Below, one piece after another: positions 24,842 to 33,714 of a stretch of DNA of 58,838 nt (position 1 is its first letter; each line of letters begins with the position of its first letter). The position numbers and the translations under genes were made by a program. The notes under the pieces are model-generated. The model was not told where the DNA came from, made no database searches, and saw nothing but the letters and a program-made list of their open reading frames with translations. The DNA comes from Chryseobacterium sp. S0630 (lineage in GTDB: Bacteria > Bacteroidota > Bacteroidia > Flavobacteriales > Weeksellaceae), in assembly GCF_024158915.1 (NCBI RefSeq), contig NZ_JAMZGF010000031.1:1-58838 (forward strand), in the 5' to 3' direction.

Positions 24842-25825
24842 ATGTCTAACTTTGTAGATTACGTAAAGATCCATTGTAAAAGCGGACACGGAGGTGCTGG
24901 TTCTGCCCACCTTCGCCGTGAAAAGTATATTCCTAAAGGTGGTCCTGACGGTGGCGACGGAGGTCGTGGCGGACACGTCATCATGAGAGGAAATGCTAAT
25001 GAATGGACTTTGCTTCCACTCCGATACACCCGTCACATAAAAGCAGAACGAGGTGAAAACGGAGCGAAAAACCAGCTGACAGGAGCTGACGGTTCTGATA
25101 TTTATATTGATGTTCCCATTGGGACTATCGCTAAAAATGAAGAAGGTGAAATTATCGGAGAAATCCTTGATGACAAGCAGGAAATCATTTTGATGCAGGG
25201 AGGAAAAGGAGGAAAAGGAAACGAACATTTCAAATCCTCTACCAACCAGACTCCAAGATATGCTCAACCCGGAATGGATGGTGAAGAAGGCTTTGTGGTC
25301 TTCGAACTTAAAATTTTGGCCGATGTAGGACTTGTTGGATTTCCAAATGCTGGAAAATCTACACTTTTAGCATCTGTTTCTGCGGCAAAACCAAAAATTG
25401 CCAATTACGCTTTTACCACTTTAACTCCTAACCTTGGGATTGTAGATTACAGAAATTACAAATCATTTGTAATGGCTGATATTCCCGGGATTATTGAAGG
25501 AGCAGCAGAAGGAAAAGGCTTAGGACACAGATTCCTGAGACATATTGAAAGAAACTCTATCCTTTTATTCTTAATTCCGGCTGATTCTGAAAATCATTTC
25601 CAGGAGTTTAAAATTCTTGAAAATGAATTGAAAGAATATAACCCAGAATTACTGGATAAAGATTTCATTATTTCCGTTTCAAAATCTGATCTTTTGGATG
25701 ATGAACTAAAAAAAGAAATCGCAGCAGAGTTCCCGGAAAACAAACAGCCTCTGTTCTTCTCAGGTGTTACAGGAGAAGGTCTTATGGAGCTGAAAGATGC
25801 TATCTGGAAACAATTGCACGGATAG
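24842..25825 (+). CDS. obgE: Obg GTPase (ribosome assembly)
   Basis: A 327-aa GTPase. Residues 1-158 form the glycine-rich Obg fold ([20 protein letters not shown] and [12 protein letters not shown]). The G domain has G1 GFPNAGKS (166-173), G3 DIPG from Asp213, and G4 SKSD near 280. There is no C-terminal OCT domain, usual for short Obg proteins. It acts in 50S subunit assembly and stress control. A strong terminator lies 54 bases past its stop. Confidence 0.96.
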   Translation: MSNFVDYVKIHCKSGHGGAGSAHLRREKYIPKGGPDGGDGGRGGHVIMRGNANEWTLLPLRYTRHIKAERGENGAKNQLTGADGSDIYIDVPIGTIAKNEEGEIIGEILDDKQEIILMQGGKGGKGNEHFKSSTNQTPRYAQPGMDGEEGFVVFELKILADVGLVGFPNAGKSTLLASVSAAKPKIANYAFTTLTPNLGIVDYRNYKSFVMADIPGIIEGAAEGKGLGHRFLRHIERNSILLFLIPADSENHFQEFKILENELKEYNPELLDKDFIISVSKSDLLDDELKKEIAAEFPENKQPLFFSGVTGEGLMELKDAIWKQLHG

Positions 25826-25875
25826 AAATACATTGATTTATCAGTTTTATTTTGAAAATAGAACTGCATCATAAA

Positions 25876-25911
25876 AAAACAGTCTCAGATTTACTCTGAG
25901 GCTGTTTTTAT
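25876..25911 (+). terminator. intrinsic terminator after obgE
   Basis: The hairpin ACAGTCTCAGA/TCTGAGGCTGT (25879-25904, one G-U pair) is followed by TTTTTA and preceded by an A run, so it may work both ways. Confidence 0.85.
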
Positions 25912-25935
25912 GTATACAATTTCTTCCACTCAATA

Positions 25936-26060
25936 TTTTAAACCATTAAGAAGGATGTAAGAAATAAAGCATAGTTAAGATAAATCATTCTGATTCTTAA
26001 GCGCGAAGCGAAGCTTACCTTAATACTCTTAACACCTTATTAAATCTTAATGGTTCAAAA
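25936..26060. repeat. inverted-end intergenic repeat, copy 1
   Basis: The ends AACCATTAAG (25941) and CTTAATGGTT (to 26055) are inverted. The interior shares AAGCATAGTTAAGATAAATC and AGCGAAGC-type words with the copies at 26089 and 50111. No ORF lies inside. Confidence 0.8.
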
Positions 26061-26083
26061 AATAAAGGTTTAATTATATTTAA

Positions 26084-26210
26084 TATTAAACCATTAAGAA
26101 AGATTTAAGAGATAAAGTATAGTTAAGATGAGTCATTCTGATTTCTTAAGCATAAAGCGAAGTTTCTCTTCATATTCTTAACATCTTAATACAATCTTAA
26201 TGGTTCAAAA
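26084..26210. repeat. inverted-end intergenic repeat, copy 2
   Basis: The AACCATTAAG (26089) and TCTTAATGGTT (26195-26205) ends flank the same interior as copy 1. The two copies lie in direct orientation, about 33 bases apart. Together with the obgE terminator they fill the roughly 490-base gap between obgE and the DUF6438 gene. Confidence 0.8.
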
Positions 26211-26316
26211 AAGCAAAGGGTTAAACAGCTTTCCTTTTTTATATTTAACATAAAAACATAGTAAGATGAATACTTTTGGAACAATTATTGGGAGATTCTT
26301 TCAAATTGAAAAAACT

Positions 26317-26808
26317 ATGAAATATTTGCTAGCCATTTGTGCATTTGTATTTTTGACATCCTGTACAACTTCTCAGAAAGTAAATTCAAAATATACTACA
26401 ATTGAATATGAAGCAACTCCCTGCTTTGGATTCTGTCCAGTTTTTAAAATGACAATCAATCCGGACAGAACGGCTGTTTTTGAAGCAGAACATTTTAATT
26501 TTAATGATAAACCTTCTAAAGATGAGTTTTCCAAACCCCGTGAAGGAACTTTTAAAGGAACCATTAAAGAAGAAGATTACAATAAATTAGTCAGTTTACT
26601 TGATAGCTTAAATCTAAAAAGTTTGAATGATAAATACGGTGAACACAATATTACCGATCTTCCAACATCATATTTAAGAATAAAATTCGCCGATGGGACA
26701 TCAAAAAATGTAGAAGATTATGGAAAACGTGGAAGTAAAAAGCTTTCGGAAGTGTATCAGTTTTTTGAAAATTTAAGAAAGAATCAGGAATGGACTAAGA
26801 TACAATAG
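26317..26808 (+). CDS. DUF6438 lipoprotein
   Basis: A 163-aa predicted lipoprotein: MKYLLAICAFVFLTSCTT has the lipobox at Cys16. The domain begins YTTIEYEATPCFGFCPVFKM, the hallmark of DUF6438 with two cysteines in CFGFC. It continues with ISLxxxGxxxY-like strands including FKGTIKEEDYNKLVSLL. An ORF start at 26266 would place 17 residues before the signal peptide, so ATG 26317 is chosen. Function is unknown. The beta-rich domain probably sits in the periplasm or on the outer membrane. Confidence 0.8.
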   Translation: MKYLLAICAFVFLTSCTTSQKVNSKYTTIEYEATPCFGFCPVFKMTINPDRTAVFEAEHFNFNDKPSKDEFSKPREGTFKGTIKEEDYNKLVSLLDSLNLKSLNDKYGEHNITDLPTSYLRIKFADGTSKNVEDYGKRGSKKLSEVYQFFENLRKNQEWTKIQ

Positions 26809-26837
26809 CCCATTTAAAAATATTTAGATTATTTTTG

Positions 26838-26877
26838 TGCAAATAATTCCTTCTTTTGGGGGAATTATTTTTTTGTA
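26838..26877 (+). terminator. intrinsic terminator after the DUF6438 gene
   Basis: The hairpin AAATAATTCC/GGAATTATTT (26841-26870) is followed by a T run. Confidence 0.75.
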
Positions 26878-26901
26878 AAATTATTAACCATTTAAAACAA
26901 C

Positions 26902-27540
26902 ATGGAAAAAAACTTTTTTTTCGCTTCACTATTTGCCTTTTCAGGCTTCATTAATGCCCAAACTCAACAACCCGCAAAAACAGAATCTTCTATCAGCTTT
27001 GGAGTGAAAGGAGGATATTCTTTATCCAGCATGAAACTTTTTGATGATAAACTGGATTCCAAGTCTTATTTCTACGCAGGTATTCTGGCAGAGCAGCCAA
27101 TATCCCCAAAATTCGGAGTACAGGCCGAGGTTCTTTATACTCAGCTAGGCGGTAAAATTTCATATCCTATAACAATACAAAATACTCAGGGCAGTTTAGG
27201 AAATATGAACTATACATATTCCCTAACTCAGATACAGGTTCCCATTTCTGCAAAGTATTATATCATTCCTAATCTTTCTGCTTCTGCCGGGATGAATATT
27301 GGTTTCAATATTTCTACAAAAGAAGAAGCCAGCAGCAGGATAACCGGAACTGAGAAAAGAAATTATGATGGAGTAAAGACCTTAAACTTATTTCCATTCC
27401 TGGGAGCAGAATACAAGCTTAGCAACAAGTTTTTTGTAGATGCAAAATATAATTTCAATTTTATAGAGATAAGTAAAAACAATACTTTACCTATGAAAGT
27501 CGGTTTTCTGCAGGCTGGTGTAGGATATAAATTTAAATAA
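26902..27540 (+). CDS. outer-membrane beta-barrel protein (porin-like)
   Basis: A 212-aa exported protein with the signal peptide MEKNFFFASLFAFSGFINAQ. The rest alternates polar and hydrophobic residues with glycine and aromatic ends (SFGVKGGYSLSSM, KFGVQAEVLYTQLGGK, FLQAGVGYKFK), the pattern of an eight-strand outer-membrane barrel of the OmpA/PorT-like superfamily. The C-terminal residues GVGYKFK fit a barrel-assembly end. The role is unknown. It is common in Bacteroidetes as a small stand-alone gene. Confidence 0.82.
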   Translation: MEKNFFFASLFAFSGFINAQTQQPAKTESSISFGVKGGYSLSSMKLFDDKLDSKSYFYAGILAEQPISPKFGVQAEVLYTQLGGKISYPITIQNTQGSLGNMNYTYSLTQIQVPISAKYYIIPNLSASAGMNIGFNISTKEEASSRITGTEKRNYDGVKTLNLFPFLGAEYKLSNKFFVDAKYNFNFIEISKNNTLPMKVGFLQAGVGYKFK

Positions 27541-27561
27541 ACATTAGTTTTTATATCAATA

Positions 27562-27595
27562 AAGTGACTGCTCATATATGGGCGGTCATTTTATT
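27562..27595 (+). terminator. intrinsic terminator after the beta-barrel gene
   Basis: The hairpin TGACTGCTC/GGGCGGTCA with G-U pairs (27565-27588) is followed by a T-rich tract. Confidence 0.65.
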
Positions 27596-27662
27596 TTATA
27601 TCCTCAGCAGTATCTTTATAAATACCTAAAATACTAAAAGAATATCTTAATTTTTTTTAAAC

Positions 27663-27670
27663 TACCTTTG
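27663..27670 (+). promoter_or_regulatory. -7 box upstream of the DEAD-box gene
   Basis: TACCTTTG matches TAnnTTTG, 57 bases before the TTG start. No clear TTTG lies 19-20 bases upstream. Confidence 0.4.
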
Positions 27671-27727
27671 CAGAATGTAATTCTTTCAGACTGAAGGAAT
27701 TTTTATTTAAATTTTAAAATAATTCAT

Positions 27728-29032
27728 TTGAATTTTACAGACTTAAACTTAATAGAACCTATTGCAAAAGCAATCCAGGAGCAGGGATACACGACTCCTA
27801 CTCCTATCCAGGAAAGATCTATTCCTGATATTTTGGAAGGCAGAGACTTTTTAGGTTGTGCGCAAACAGGAACAGGAAAGACAGCAGCTTTTTCCATCCC
27901 TATTCTACAGAATTTATCCAAAAATAAAATTCCCAATAAACATATAAAAGCGTTAATTCTGACTCCAACCAGAGAACTGGCTATTCAGATTGAGGAAAAT
28001 ATTAATGCTTACGGTAAATACCTTCCATTAAAGCAACTTGTCATTTTCGGTGGGGTAAAACAAGGAAATCAAGAAGCAGCCTTGAGAAAAGGCGTTGATA
28101 TTCTGGTAGCAACTCCGGGAAGACTTCTGGACTTTATTGCACAAGGAATCATCAGCCTGAAAAACCTTGAGATTTTTGTTCTTGATGAAGCAGACAGAAT
28201 GCTGGATATGGGATTCGTACATGATGTAAAAAGAATCATTAAACTTTTACCTCAGAGAAGACAGACTTTATTCTTTTCGGCAACAATGCCTGGTGAGATT
28301 CAAAAGCTGGCTAATTCTATCCTTAACAATCCAGTGAAAGTGGAAGTAACACCTGTTTCTTCTACTGCAGATACCATCAAACAATCTGTATACTTTGTAG
28401 AAAAAGACAACAAACTGAATTTGCTTTCTCACATTCTTCAAAATGATATTTCAGACTCTGTATTGGTTTTTGCAAGAACGAAACATGGTGCAGATAAGAT
28501 TTCCAGAAAACTTCAGAAGGATAATATCTCTGCAGAAGCTATTCATGGTAATAAATCTCAGAATGCGAGACAGAATGCGTTAAACAACTTTAAATCCGGA
28601 AAAACAAGAGTTCTTGTTGCGACAGATATTGCGGCAAGAGGAATTGATATTGATGAACTGAAATTCGTTATCAATTTTGAACTTTCTGATGTTTCTGAAA
28701 CCTATGTACACAGAATCGGAAGAACAGGAAGAGCCGGAGCAGAAGGTAATTCTATATCTTTTGTAGACGGACTTGATCTTTTGAATTTAAAGAATACCGA
28801 AAAACTAATTGGGAAGAAAATTCCTGTGATCAAGGATCATCCGTTCCATACTGATGACCTGATAGCACAGAAAAGGGATTCGAATAATAAACCGGTTTCT
28901 GCTGGTGGTGGTAAGCCTAAAACAGGTAATGGCAACACTTCAAGACCGAATAACAACCGTAAAAAGCCTGCTGCGGGTGCTTCGGTAGGGTTTAAAAAAC
29001 CTAAGAATAAGAATTTCACCAGAAAAAAATAA
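27728..29032 (+). CDS. DEAD-box RNA helicase, RhlE-like
   Basis: A 434-aa ATP-dependent RNA helicase. The Q-motif is [11 protein letters not shown], motif [12 protein letters not shown], motif [11 protein letters not shown], motif III FFSATMP and motif [12 protein letters not shown]. The C-terminal tail from about residue 380 is basic and rich in Asn, Gly and Lys, as in RhlE proteins, and likely binds RNA. The start is a TTG at 27728 with no ATG near the conserved N-terminus MNFTDLNL. A second DEAD-box gene lies at 43379. Confidence 0.9.
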   Translation: MNFTDLNLIEPIAKAIQEQGYTTPTPIQERSIPDILEGRDFLGCAQTGTGKTAAFSIPILQNLSKNKIPNKHIKALILTPTRELAIQIEENINAYGKYLPLKQLVIFGGVKQGNQEAALRKGVDILVATPGRLLDFIAQGIISLKNLEIFVLDEADRMLDMGFVHDVKRIIKLLPQRRQTLFFSATMPGEIQKLANSILNNPVKVEVTPVSSTADTIKQSVYFVEKDNKLNLLSHILQNDISDSVLVFARTKHGADKISRKLQKDNISAEAIHGNKSQNARQNALNNFKSGKTRVLVATDIAARGIDIDELKFVINFELSDVSETYVHRIGRTGRAGAEGNSISFVDGLDLLNLKNTEKLIGKKIPVIKDHPFHTDDLIAQKRDSNNKPVSAGGGKPKTGNGNTSRPNNNRKKPAAGASVGFKKPKNKNFTRKK

Positions 29033-29036
29033 AATA

Positions 29037-29068
29037 AAAGTCCTTTTCTTTGAAAAGGACTTTTTTAT
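29037..29068. terminator. bidirectional terminator between convergent genes
   Basis: The perfect hairpin GTCCTTTTC/GAAAAGGAC is flanked by A and T runs. It serves the helicase gene on the plus strand and the membrane glycosyltransferase gene on the minus strand. Confidence 0.85.
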
Positions 29069-29081
29069 TGATCGTTTATTA

Positions 29082-30227
29082 TTATTCTGTTTTTTGTTTT
29101 GTATAGCAGTAACCTATAATACAAAATGGTAAACAGGCTGCCAGATAAGTGGTAGAAAAGAAATTATTCTGGTAAGAAAATCCTAAAGTAAAATACTGTT
29201 CACTTACAAAGCTCAACATCACCAAAAAAAGGATATAGGCTGAAAAGTAAAATACTGTTTCTATTTTTTTAACATAGAAGGAAAGGATTACCGACAGTAT
29301 CATAAAGAACAGCATAACAAATTTATTGCTTTGCCCCTGAAGATTAAGAGGATTATATTGCAGCACATGCTCCATACTTTTGGCAGGCAGCAGAACGGAT
29401 GCCAATAAGATTGCTACCGTTAATAAAAAACTTAATCCAAATTTTATTTTGTTTTTCCAGCTGGTTTTCAAAAAAGGGTTTAATAAAAAGATAATCAAAG
29501 GAATGATCACTACGCTTCTTGTAAGACATAGAATTCCTATGCATATTCCCAACAGATAAGGTCTTTTAAAATAATCATCTTTAAACATTCTGTTCCAAAA
29601 AAGAATAAAGGCTGCCACTGCAATAAAGGAAGAGATAAAATCACTCTTACAAACCACTTCATAAATATAAGCCAGGGAAATACCTAACATTCCTATCGCA
29701 AGAAATCTCTGAAAATTGCCCTTAAATTCTAAAAAGATAACATAGGAAAACAGTAGAAAGGCTGCAACCTGAAGATATCCGACATTCCCTAAAAAATAAA
29801 ATACACTTGACAAAAGCAATTGCCCGGGAAGATAAGATGATAAATTCCCCATGAAATTTGGAGTATCATAGATGTATTCTCCTTTCACCCAATGTTGCAC
29901 AGAAAATTCCAACGTTGCCCATCTGTCAATATTCATTTTGTAAGGATCTTTCATCACATGGCACATTGCAATGTAAGCAATCGTTGTAAAAATAATAAGA
30001 AGATATACCGATTTTTTGGTCCATAATTTTTTCAACCAGGACCATTTTCCTAAAGAAAATAATAATAAATTGCCTCCTGAAAAAAGAATAATTAAAATAG
30101 TAAGAGGAACAAAAGACTGTCTGATTCCATATTTTGTCAGAAATAAAAGATTAATGATGAAATAAACAGCAAACAGCAATATGCCATTCAACCTGTTGCT
30201 CCTAATAAAATTTAACAGGGCGCTCAT
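29082..30227 (-). CDS. polytopic membrane protein, candidate GT-C glycosyltransferase
   Basis: A 381-aa protein with about ten predicted membrane helices. The first large external loop (residues about 100-140) has charged and aromatic residues, including NIDRWATLEFSVQHWVKGEY, as in polyprenyl-phosphate-sugar dependent GT-C enzymes (GT39/GT87-like). No certain catalytic motif is seen. It lies 3 bases after tatD in a run GSCFA-DUF4269-TatD-this gene. It could use polyprenyl-linked sugars such as that predicted from the UbiA operon, but nothing in the sequence proves it. Confidence 0.55.
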   Translation of the reverse strand: MSALLNFIRSNRLNGILLFAVYFIINLLFLTKYGIRQSFVPLTILIILFSGGNLLLFSLGKWSWLKKLWTKKSVYLLIIFTTIAYIAMCHVMKDPYKMNIDRWATLEFSVQHWVKGEYIYDTPNFMGNLSSYLPGQLLLSSVFYFLGNVGYLQVAAFLLFSYVIFLEFKGNFQRFLAIGMLGISLAYIYEVVCKSDFISSFIAVAAFILFWNRMFKDDYFKRPYLLGICIGILCLTRSVVIIPLIIFLLNPFLKTSWKNKIKFGLSFLLTVAILLASVLLPAKSMEHVLQYNPLNLQGQSNKFVMLFFMILSVILSFYVKKIETVFYFSAYILFLVMLSFVSEQYFTLGFSYQNNFFSTTYLAACLPFCIIGYCYTKQKTE

Positions 30228-30230
30228 TAA

Positions 30231-30998
30231 TTATGGTATTTGAAAAATGTTTTTAGCATTTTCTGTCGTGATACGGTCTATCTCAGAAAAATCTTTCCCA
30301 TAGATATTCACCAGTTTTCCTGCAACCAGATCCAGATAAGAGCTTTCATTTCTTTTTCCTCTGTGCGGAACCGGAGCTAAATATGGAGAATCTGTTTCCA
30401 GAACAATTTTGTCTAAAGGTATTTCGTTCAGAAACTGGTCTATTTTCCCGTTTTTAAAGGTCACTACTCCACCGATCCCTAAAATAAAATTAAGATCAAT
30501 AGCATGCTGTGCCTGTTCCAGATTTCCTGAAAAACAATGAAAGATTCCTCTTAATTTAGGGTGTTTTTTTCTTTCCAATACTTCAAACGTTTCATCAAAA
30601 CTTTCTCTTGTATGGATCACAATCGGAAGATCTTTTTCTATCGCCCAGTCAATCTGCTGTTCGAAGGCTTTCACCTGAATATCAAGTGTTGTTTTATCCC
30701 AGTACAGATCAATTCCGATCTCTCCTATGGCCGGAAAATGTCTCTGATCAAGATAATTTTTAACGATTTCAAGTTCCTTTTCCCATGATTCAGGTTTTAC
30801 ATAACAAGGATGTAATCCCATCATTGAAAAAATCTGTCCCGGATATTCTGTTTCCAGCTGCAACATTTTTTCATGCGATTCAGAATCGATAGCAGGAAGA
30901 TAAAATTCTGTAATTCCTTTATCTAAAGCTCTCTGAATGGCTTCTTTTCTGTCTTCATCAAATTCTTCTGCGTATAGATGTGTATGTGTATCAATCAT
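30231..30998 (-). CDS. TatD family metal-dependent hydrolase
   Basis: A 255-aa TIM-barrel nuclease or hydrolase. The metal-binding start is MIDTHTHLYAEEFDED (His5, His7). Other ligands are in AIGEIGIDLYWDKT and IHTRESFDE, and IFHCFSGNLEQAQ and LETDSPYLAPVPHRGKRNES are intact TatD signatures. It is a cytosolic exonuclease of DNA repair or turnover in other bacteria. It is the third gene of a four-gene run with gaps of 5 and 3 bases. Confidence 0.93.
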   Translation of the reverse strand: MIDTHTHLYAEEFDEDRKEAIQRALDKGITEFYLPAIDSESHEKMLQLETEYPGQIFSMMGLHPCYVKPESWEKELEIVKNYLDQRHFPAIGEIGIDLYWDKTTLDIQVKAFEQQIDWAIEKDLPIVIHTRESFDETFEVLERKKHPKLRGIFHCFSGNLEQAQHAIDLNFILGIGGVVTFKNGKIDQFLNEIPLDKIVLETDSPYLAPVPHRGKRNESSYLDLVAGKLVNIYGKDFSEIDRITTENAKNIFQIP

Positions 30999-31003
30999 TT
31001 TAT

Positions 31004-31525
31004 TTAAAATTTCAATAGATCTTCATAAGGGTTTTCAAGTCCCAGCAATAGTCCGAACGCGGGTTCTGTTTTTATTCCCTGTTTTTTAAGTTCTATTATT
31101 TTTTGTTTAAATTTTTCTCCTTTTTCCTGTAATATTTTGTATTCGGCAACCATGTGAAGGTATGCATTCTGCTGCGTTGTAGGTTTATTCTGTCCGAAAA
31201 TCTCAATGGGAAATCCTTCCAGCATAAAATTTAGTGTAATACATTTTTCACCATTTACGATAGGATATTCTACTTCTGCATCGTGAGGAGTAAGCTGGCA
31301 AAATAGTAAATCATCCAGAAAGTCCTGTTCATATTTTAAATCCACCTCGAAAATAAGATCCAGATCACTTCCTTTGATATCAATTTCTATAGGAACCGTT
31401 CCTGCTAAAATGGGAGAATAATCCTTCAATTTATCGAAAACACGATATTTTGTAAGAATTTCATATGCTTTTTTCTGTCTTTCATTTCCATCTTTCAGAT
31501 AGTCTATTCTGGTGAAATCAAGCAT
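31004..31525 (-). CDS. DUF4269 protein, nucleotidyltransferase-like fold
   Basis: A 173-aa soluble protein of the DUF4269 family. The motif GTVPIEIDIKGSDLDLIFEV resembles the GSxxxDxD pattern of nucleotidyltransferases (Gly at the loop, DxD acids), then VNGEKCITLNFMLEGFPIEIFGQ. It follows GSCFA with no gap (31525/31526) and precedes tatD by 5 bases. Function is unknown. Confidence 0.75.
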   Translation of the reverse strand: MLDFTRIDYLKDGNERQKKAYEILTKYRVFDKLKDYSPILAGTVPIEIDIKGSDLDLIFEVDLKYEQDFLDDLLFCQLTPHDAEVEYPIVNGEKCITLNFMLEGFPIEIFGQNKPTTQQNAYLHMVAEYKILQEKGEKFKQKIIELKKQGIKTEPAFGLLLGLENPYEDLLKF

Positions 31526-32476
31526 TTAAAATATTTTATGTTTTACTTTTTTACGTTGTACATCAATCCTTTGATCCAGTTTTTCTCTGAATTCTATAAA
31601 CTTAGGATCTTTCTTATCACTGGTCTTGTGTTCCAAAGCTTTGATGATCTTAAAGTTTTCTCTGATAAAATTCTGGGTTTCTTCTGAAAAATAAGATTTT
31701 CCAAACTTCTCAAAAATATAATTCACCGCCTGTGTACTGGGATGAATCATGTCTTCTTTGTAAAAACGGTAATCCCGGAGATCATCCATTAAAATCTCAT
31801 AGACGGGAAGATAATGACAGTCTTCAAACATTGAAATAGACTCATGGATAGCCGTAATCAGCTTGGATTTGCTCAATTGATTTTCCACCATTCCGTCTTT
31901 TGTATGCCTTACAGGTGAAACCGTAAACAGGATTTGTACTCCTTCTTTGCAAATATCCTTAAGATCCAGAATAGTCTGGTAAATTGAAGTGGTGAGTTCC
32001 TGATGGGAAAGCAGTCCTTTTTCAAAAAACTTTTGTGGAATTTTGTGACAGTTGGCCACCAGCTTTTTCTTGGGAAGAAATTCATAGATAAATGAAGATC
32101 CGTAGGTGATAATGATCCAGTCGGCTTCCTGAAGAAAGGCATTTCCCGCTTCAATAGCTCCATTAATCTTATCTAAAGTCTGATGAATATATCGGGTATC
32201 AAAACTGGTGTGATGATCCAGAGAAATATATTCTTCATTGTAAGTGATCAGTTCCTCTTCTTCATAAAATGCAGAGTCATGTAATCTGTTGACTGCATTA
32301 TTGATAGAAAAAGGATTAAAAATAGTCCCAAAAGGGTTGTTAAGAGTCTGAAGTTGTCCGTCCTGGAGTAAATCCGTCATCTCAGAGGCAAAACATGATC
32401 CTATTGAAAATATTTTATCTTCAATCTCAATCTTCTTTTCTGATGCGGGAATATCAACTTCTGTTCTGAATTTCAT
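31526..32476 (-). CDS. GSCFA domain protein
   Basis: A 316-aa protein with the name-giving motif IFSIGSCFASEM near residue 25, an SGNH-hydrolase-like nucleophile region. Later blocks WIITYGSSFIYE, VSPVRHTKDGM and DDLRDYRFYKEDMIHPS include the distal Asp and His of that fold. GSCFA proteins are common in Bacteroidetes and linked to surface sugar modification. It is the first gene of a four-gene run. Confidence 0.88.
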   Translation of the reverse strand: MKFRTEVDIPASEKKIEIEDKIFSIGSCFASEMTDLLQDGQLQTLNNPFGTIFNPFSINNAVNRLHDSAFYEEEELITYNEEYISLDHHTSFDTRYIHQTLDKINGAIEAGNAFLQEADWIIITYGSSFIYEFLPKKKLVANCHKIPQKFFEKGLLSHQELTTSIYQTILDLKDICKEGVQILFTVSPVRHTKDGMVENQLSKSKLITAIHESISMFEDCHYLPVYEILMDDLRDYRFYKEDMIHPSTQAVNYIFEKFGKSYFSEETQNFIRENFKIIKALEHKTSDKKDPKFIEFREKLDQRIDVQRKKVKHKIF

Positions 32477-32486
32477 TGTATAAGGA

Positions 32487-32550
32487 TTAGGTTGCAGGAA
32501 ATAAGTAGCGGGTAAATTACTGTTACCTGCTACCTACCCTCTGCTACCTA
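32487..32550. repeat. low-complexity hairpin spacer before the GSCFA gene
   Basis: The left words (GGTTGCAGGAAATAAGTAGCGGGTAA) and right words (TTACCTGCTACCTACCCTCTGCTACC) are imperfect complements. Confidence 0.45.
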
Positions 32551-32552
32551 TA

Positions 32553-33524
32553 TTAACTTTCTCTTCTCAACAAATAATTTGCCAGTTCGATAAAAGGTTT
32601 TTTCTTTTCTTCCGGAACATCAATTTTCTGAAGATAGCTTTGTCCGATCTCATTATGTTTTTCAATCAGACGTAATGCTTTTTCATCTACTTTTGTTCTT
32701 CTGAAAATCTTTTCTACGCCATATACTTTATCAACATTTTCAGTCTTCTTAGAATACCAGTAGTCCAGTTCTTTTCTTTCCTCGTCTGTAGCATGTTCTC
32801 TTGCTAGCAGATACAGAACGGTTTTCTTGTTCTCATAAATATCTCCTGCATGTTTTTTTCCAAACTGCGCCTGATCTCCGAATACATCAAGATAATCATC
32901 CATAATCTGGAAGGCAATTCCGATATGTTTTCCGAAATTAAAAATAGCTTTAGCATCTTTAAAATCTGCTCTTGCAATTAAAGCTCCGATTTCAAATGAA
33001 GAAGCACTCAACACGCCGGTTTTGTAAGTAATCATTCTGATGTAGTCATCAAAAGTAACATCTTTCTGAGTCTCAAAATTGATATCATACTGCTGACCTT
33101 CACAAAGAAGAAGTCCGGTATGGGTAAATATTCTGATACAAGCTTTGAAGATTTCAGGTTCAAGATCCTCAAAAAACTTATACGCTTTCAGCATCAGTCC
33201 GTCTCCGGAAAGAATTCCTACGTTAAGACCATGTAAAGTATGAATGGTAGGCTTGTTTCTTCTTAAAGGAGCTTCATCCATAATATCATCATGGATCAGG
33301 GTGAAGTTATGGAAAAACTCGATAGCCAATGCCGGCTTGATTGCCTGTTTAAGATCTCCTCCAAACATATCACATGCCATAAGCACCATGATAGGACGAA
33401 GACGTTTTCCTCCATGGGAAATAATATAATTCATCGGGTCATACAGCTCCGAAGGTTTATCTTTAAAAGTATATTTAGTGATGGCATCTGCAACAATCTG
33501 CTGGTATCTGTCTAAAAATTCCAT
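32553..33524 (-). CDS. polyprenyl synthetase family protein
   Basis: A 323-aa all-helical prenyltransferase that lengthens isoprenyl diphosphates. The first aspartate-rich motif is DDIMDEAPLRR (Asp79, Asp80, Asp83) and the second is DDYLDVFGD. RLRPIMVLM carries the family arginines. Likely an octaprenyl- or geranylgeranyl-type synthase making a quinone side chain or lipid precursor. Chain length cannot be read reliably. It is the left neighbour of the VgrG island and its promoter region touches the left direct repeat. Confidence 0.92.
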   Translation of the reverse strand: MEFLDRYQQIVADAITKYTFKDKPSELYDPMNYIISHGGKRLRPIMVLMACDMFGGDLKQAIKPALAIEFFHNFTLIHDDIMDEAPLRRNKPTIHTLHGLNVGILSGDGLMLKAYKFFEDLEPEIFKACIRIFTHTGLLLCEGQQYDINFETQKDVTFDDYIRMITYKTGVLSASSFEIGALIARADFKDAKAIFNFGKHIGIAFQIMDDYLDVFGDQAQFGKKHAGDIYENKKTVLYLLAREHATDEERKELDYWYSKKTENVDKVYGVEKIFRRTKVDEKALRLIEKHNEIGQSYLQKIDVPEEKKKPFIELANYLLRRES

Positions 33525-33542
33525 AAAATCTTATAATTTGAA

Positions 33543-33550
33543 CAAAAATA
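33543..33550 (-). promoter_or_regulatory. -7 box for the polyprenyl synthase gene
   Basis: The minus strand reads TATTTTTG 18 bases before the ATG. The island-flanking repeat starts at 33564, so insertion may have replaced the native sequence upstream of this promoter. Confidence 0.4.
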
Positions 33551-33563
33551 CGATTTTTCAAGG

Positions 33564-33603
33564 CTTTATAAAACAAAAAACTTTGCCCAAATGGACAAAG
33601 TTT
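33564..33603. repeat. left 40-bp direct repeat of the VgrG island, with terminator
   Basis: It matches 41371-41410 at 39 of 40 positions (one T/C change in the hairpin loop). It contains an intrinsic terminator hairpin AACTTTG/CAAAGTT with A and T runs on both sides. Confidence 0.9.
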
Positions 33604-33714
33604 TTTCTGAATTTACTATCATAGTTCTACTATTAACTTAAAAATAGTACAAAAAGCTCAACTTTAATATTATTTTTATCTATATTTAGTGATATAAAAA
33701 ACACACTTGAACTA

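Noticed and set aside
24605..25267. A 220-aa minus-strand frame
   Set aside because: It is antisense to adk and obgE, both clear families. Its Phe/Ser-rich composition is typical of a shadow frame.
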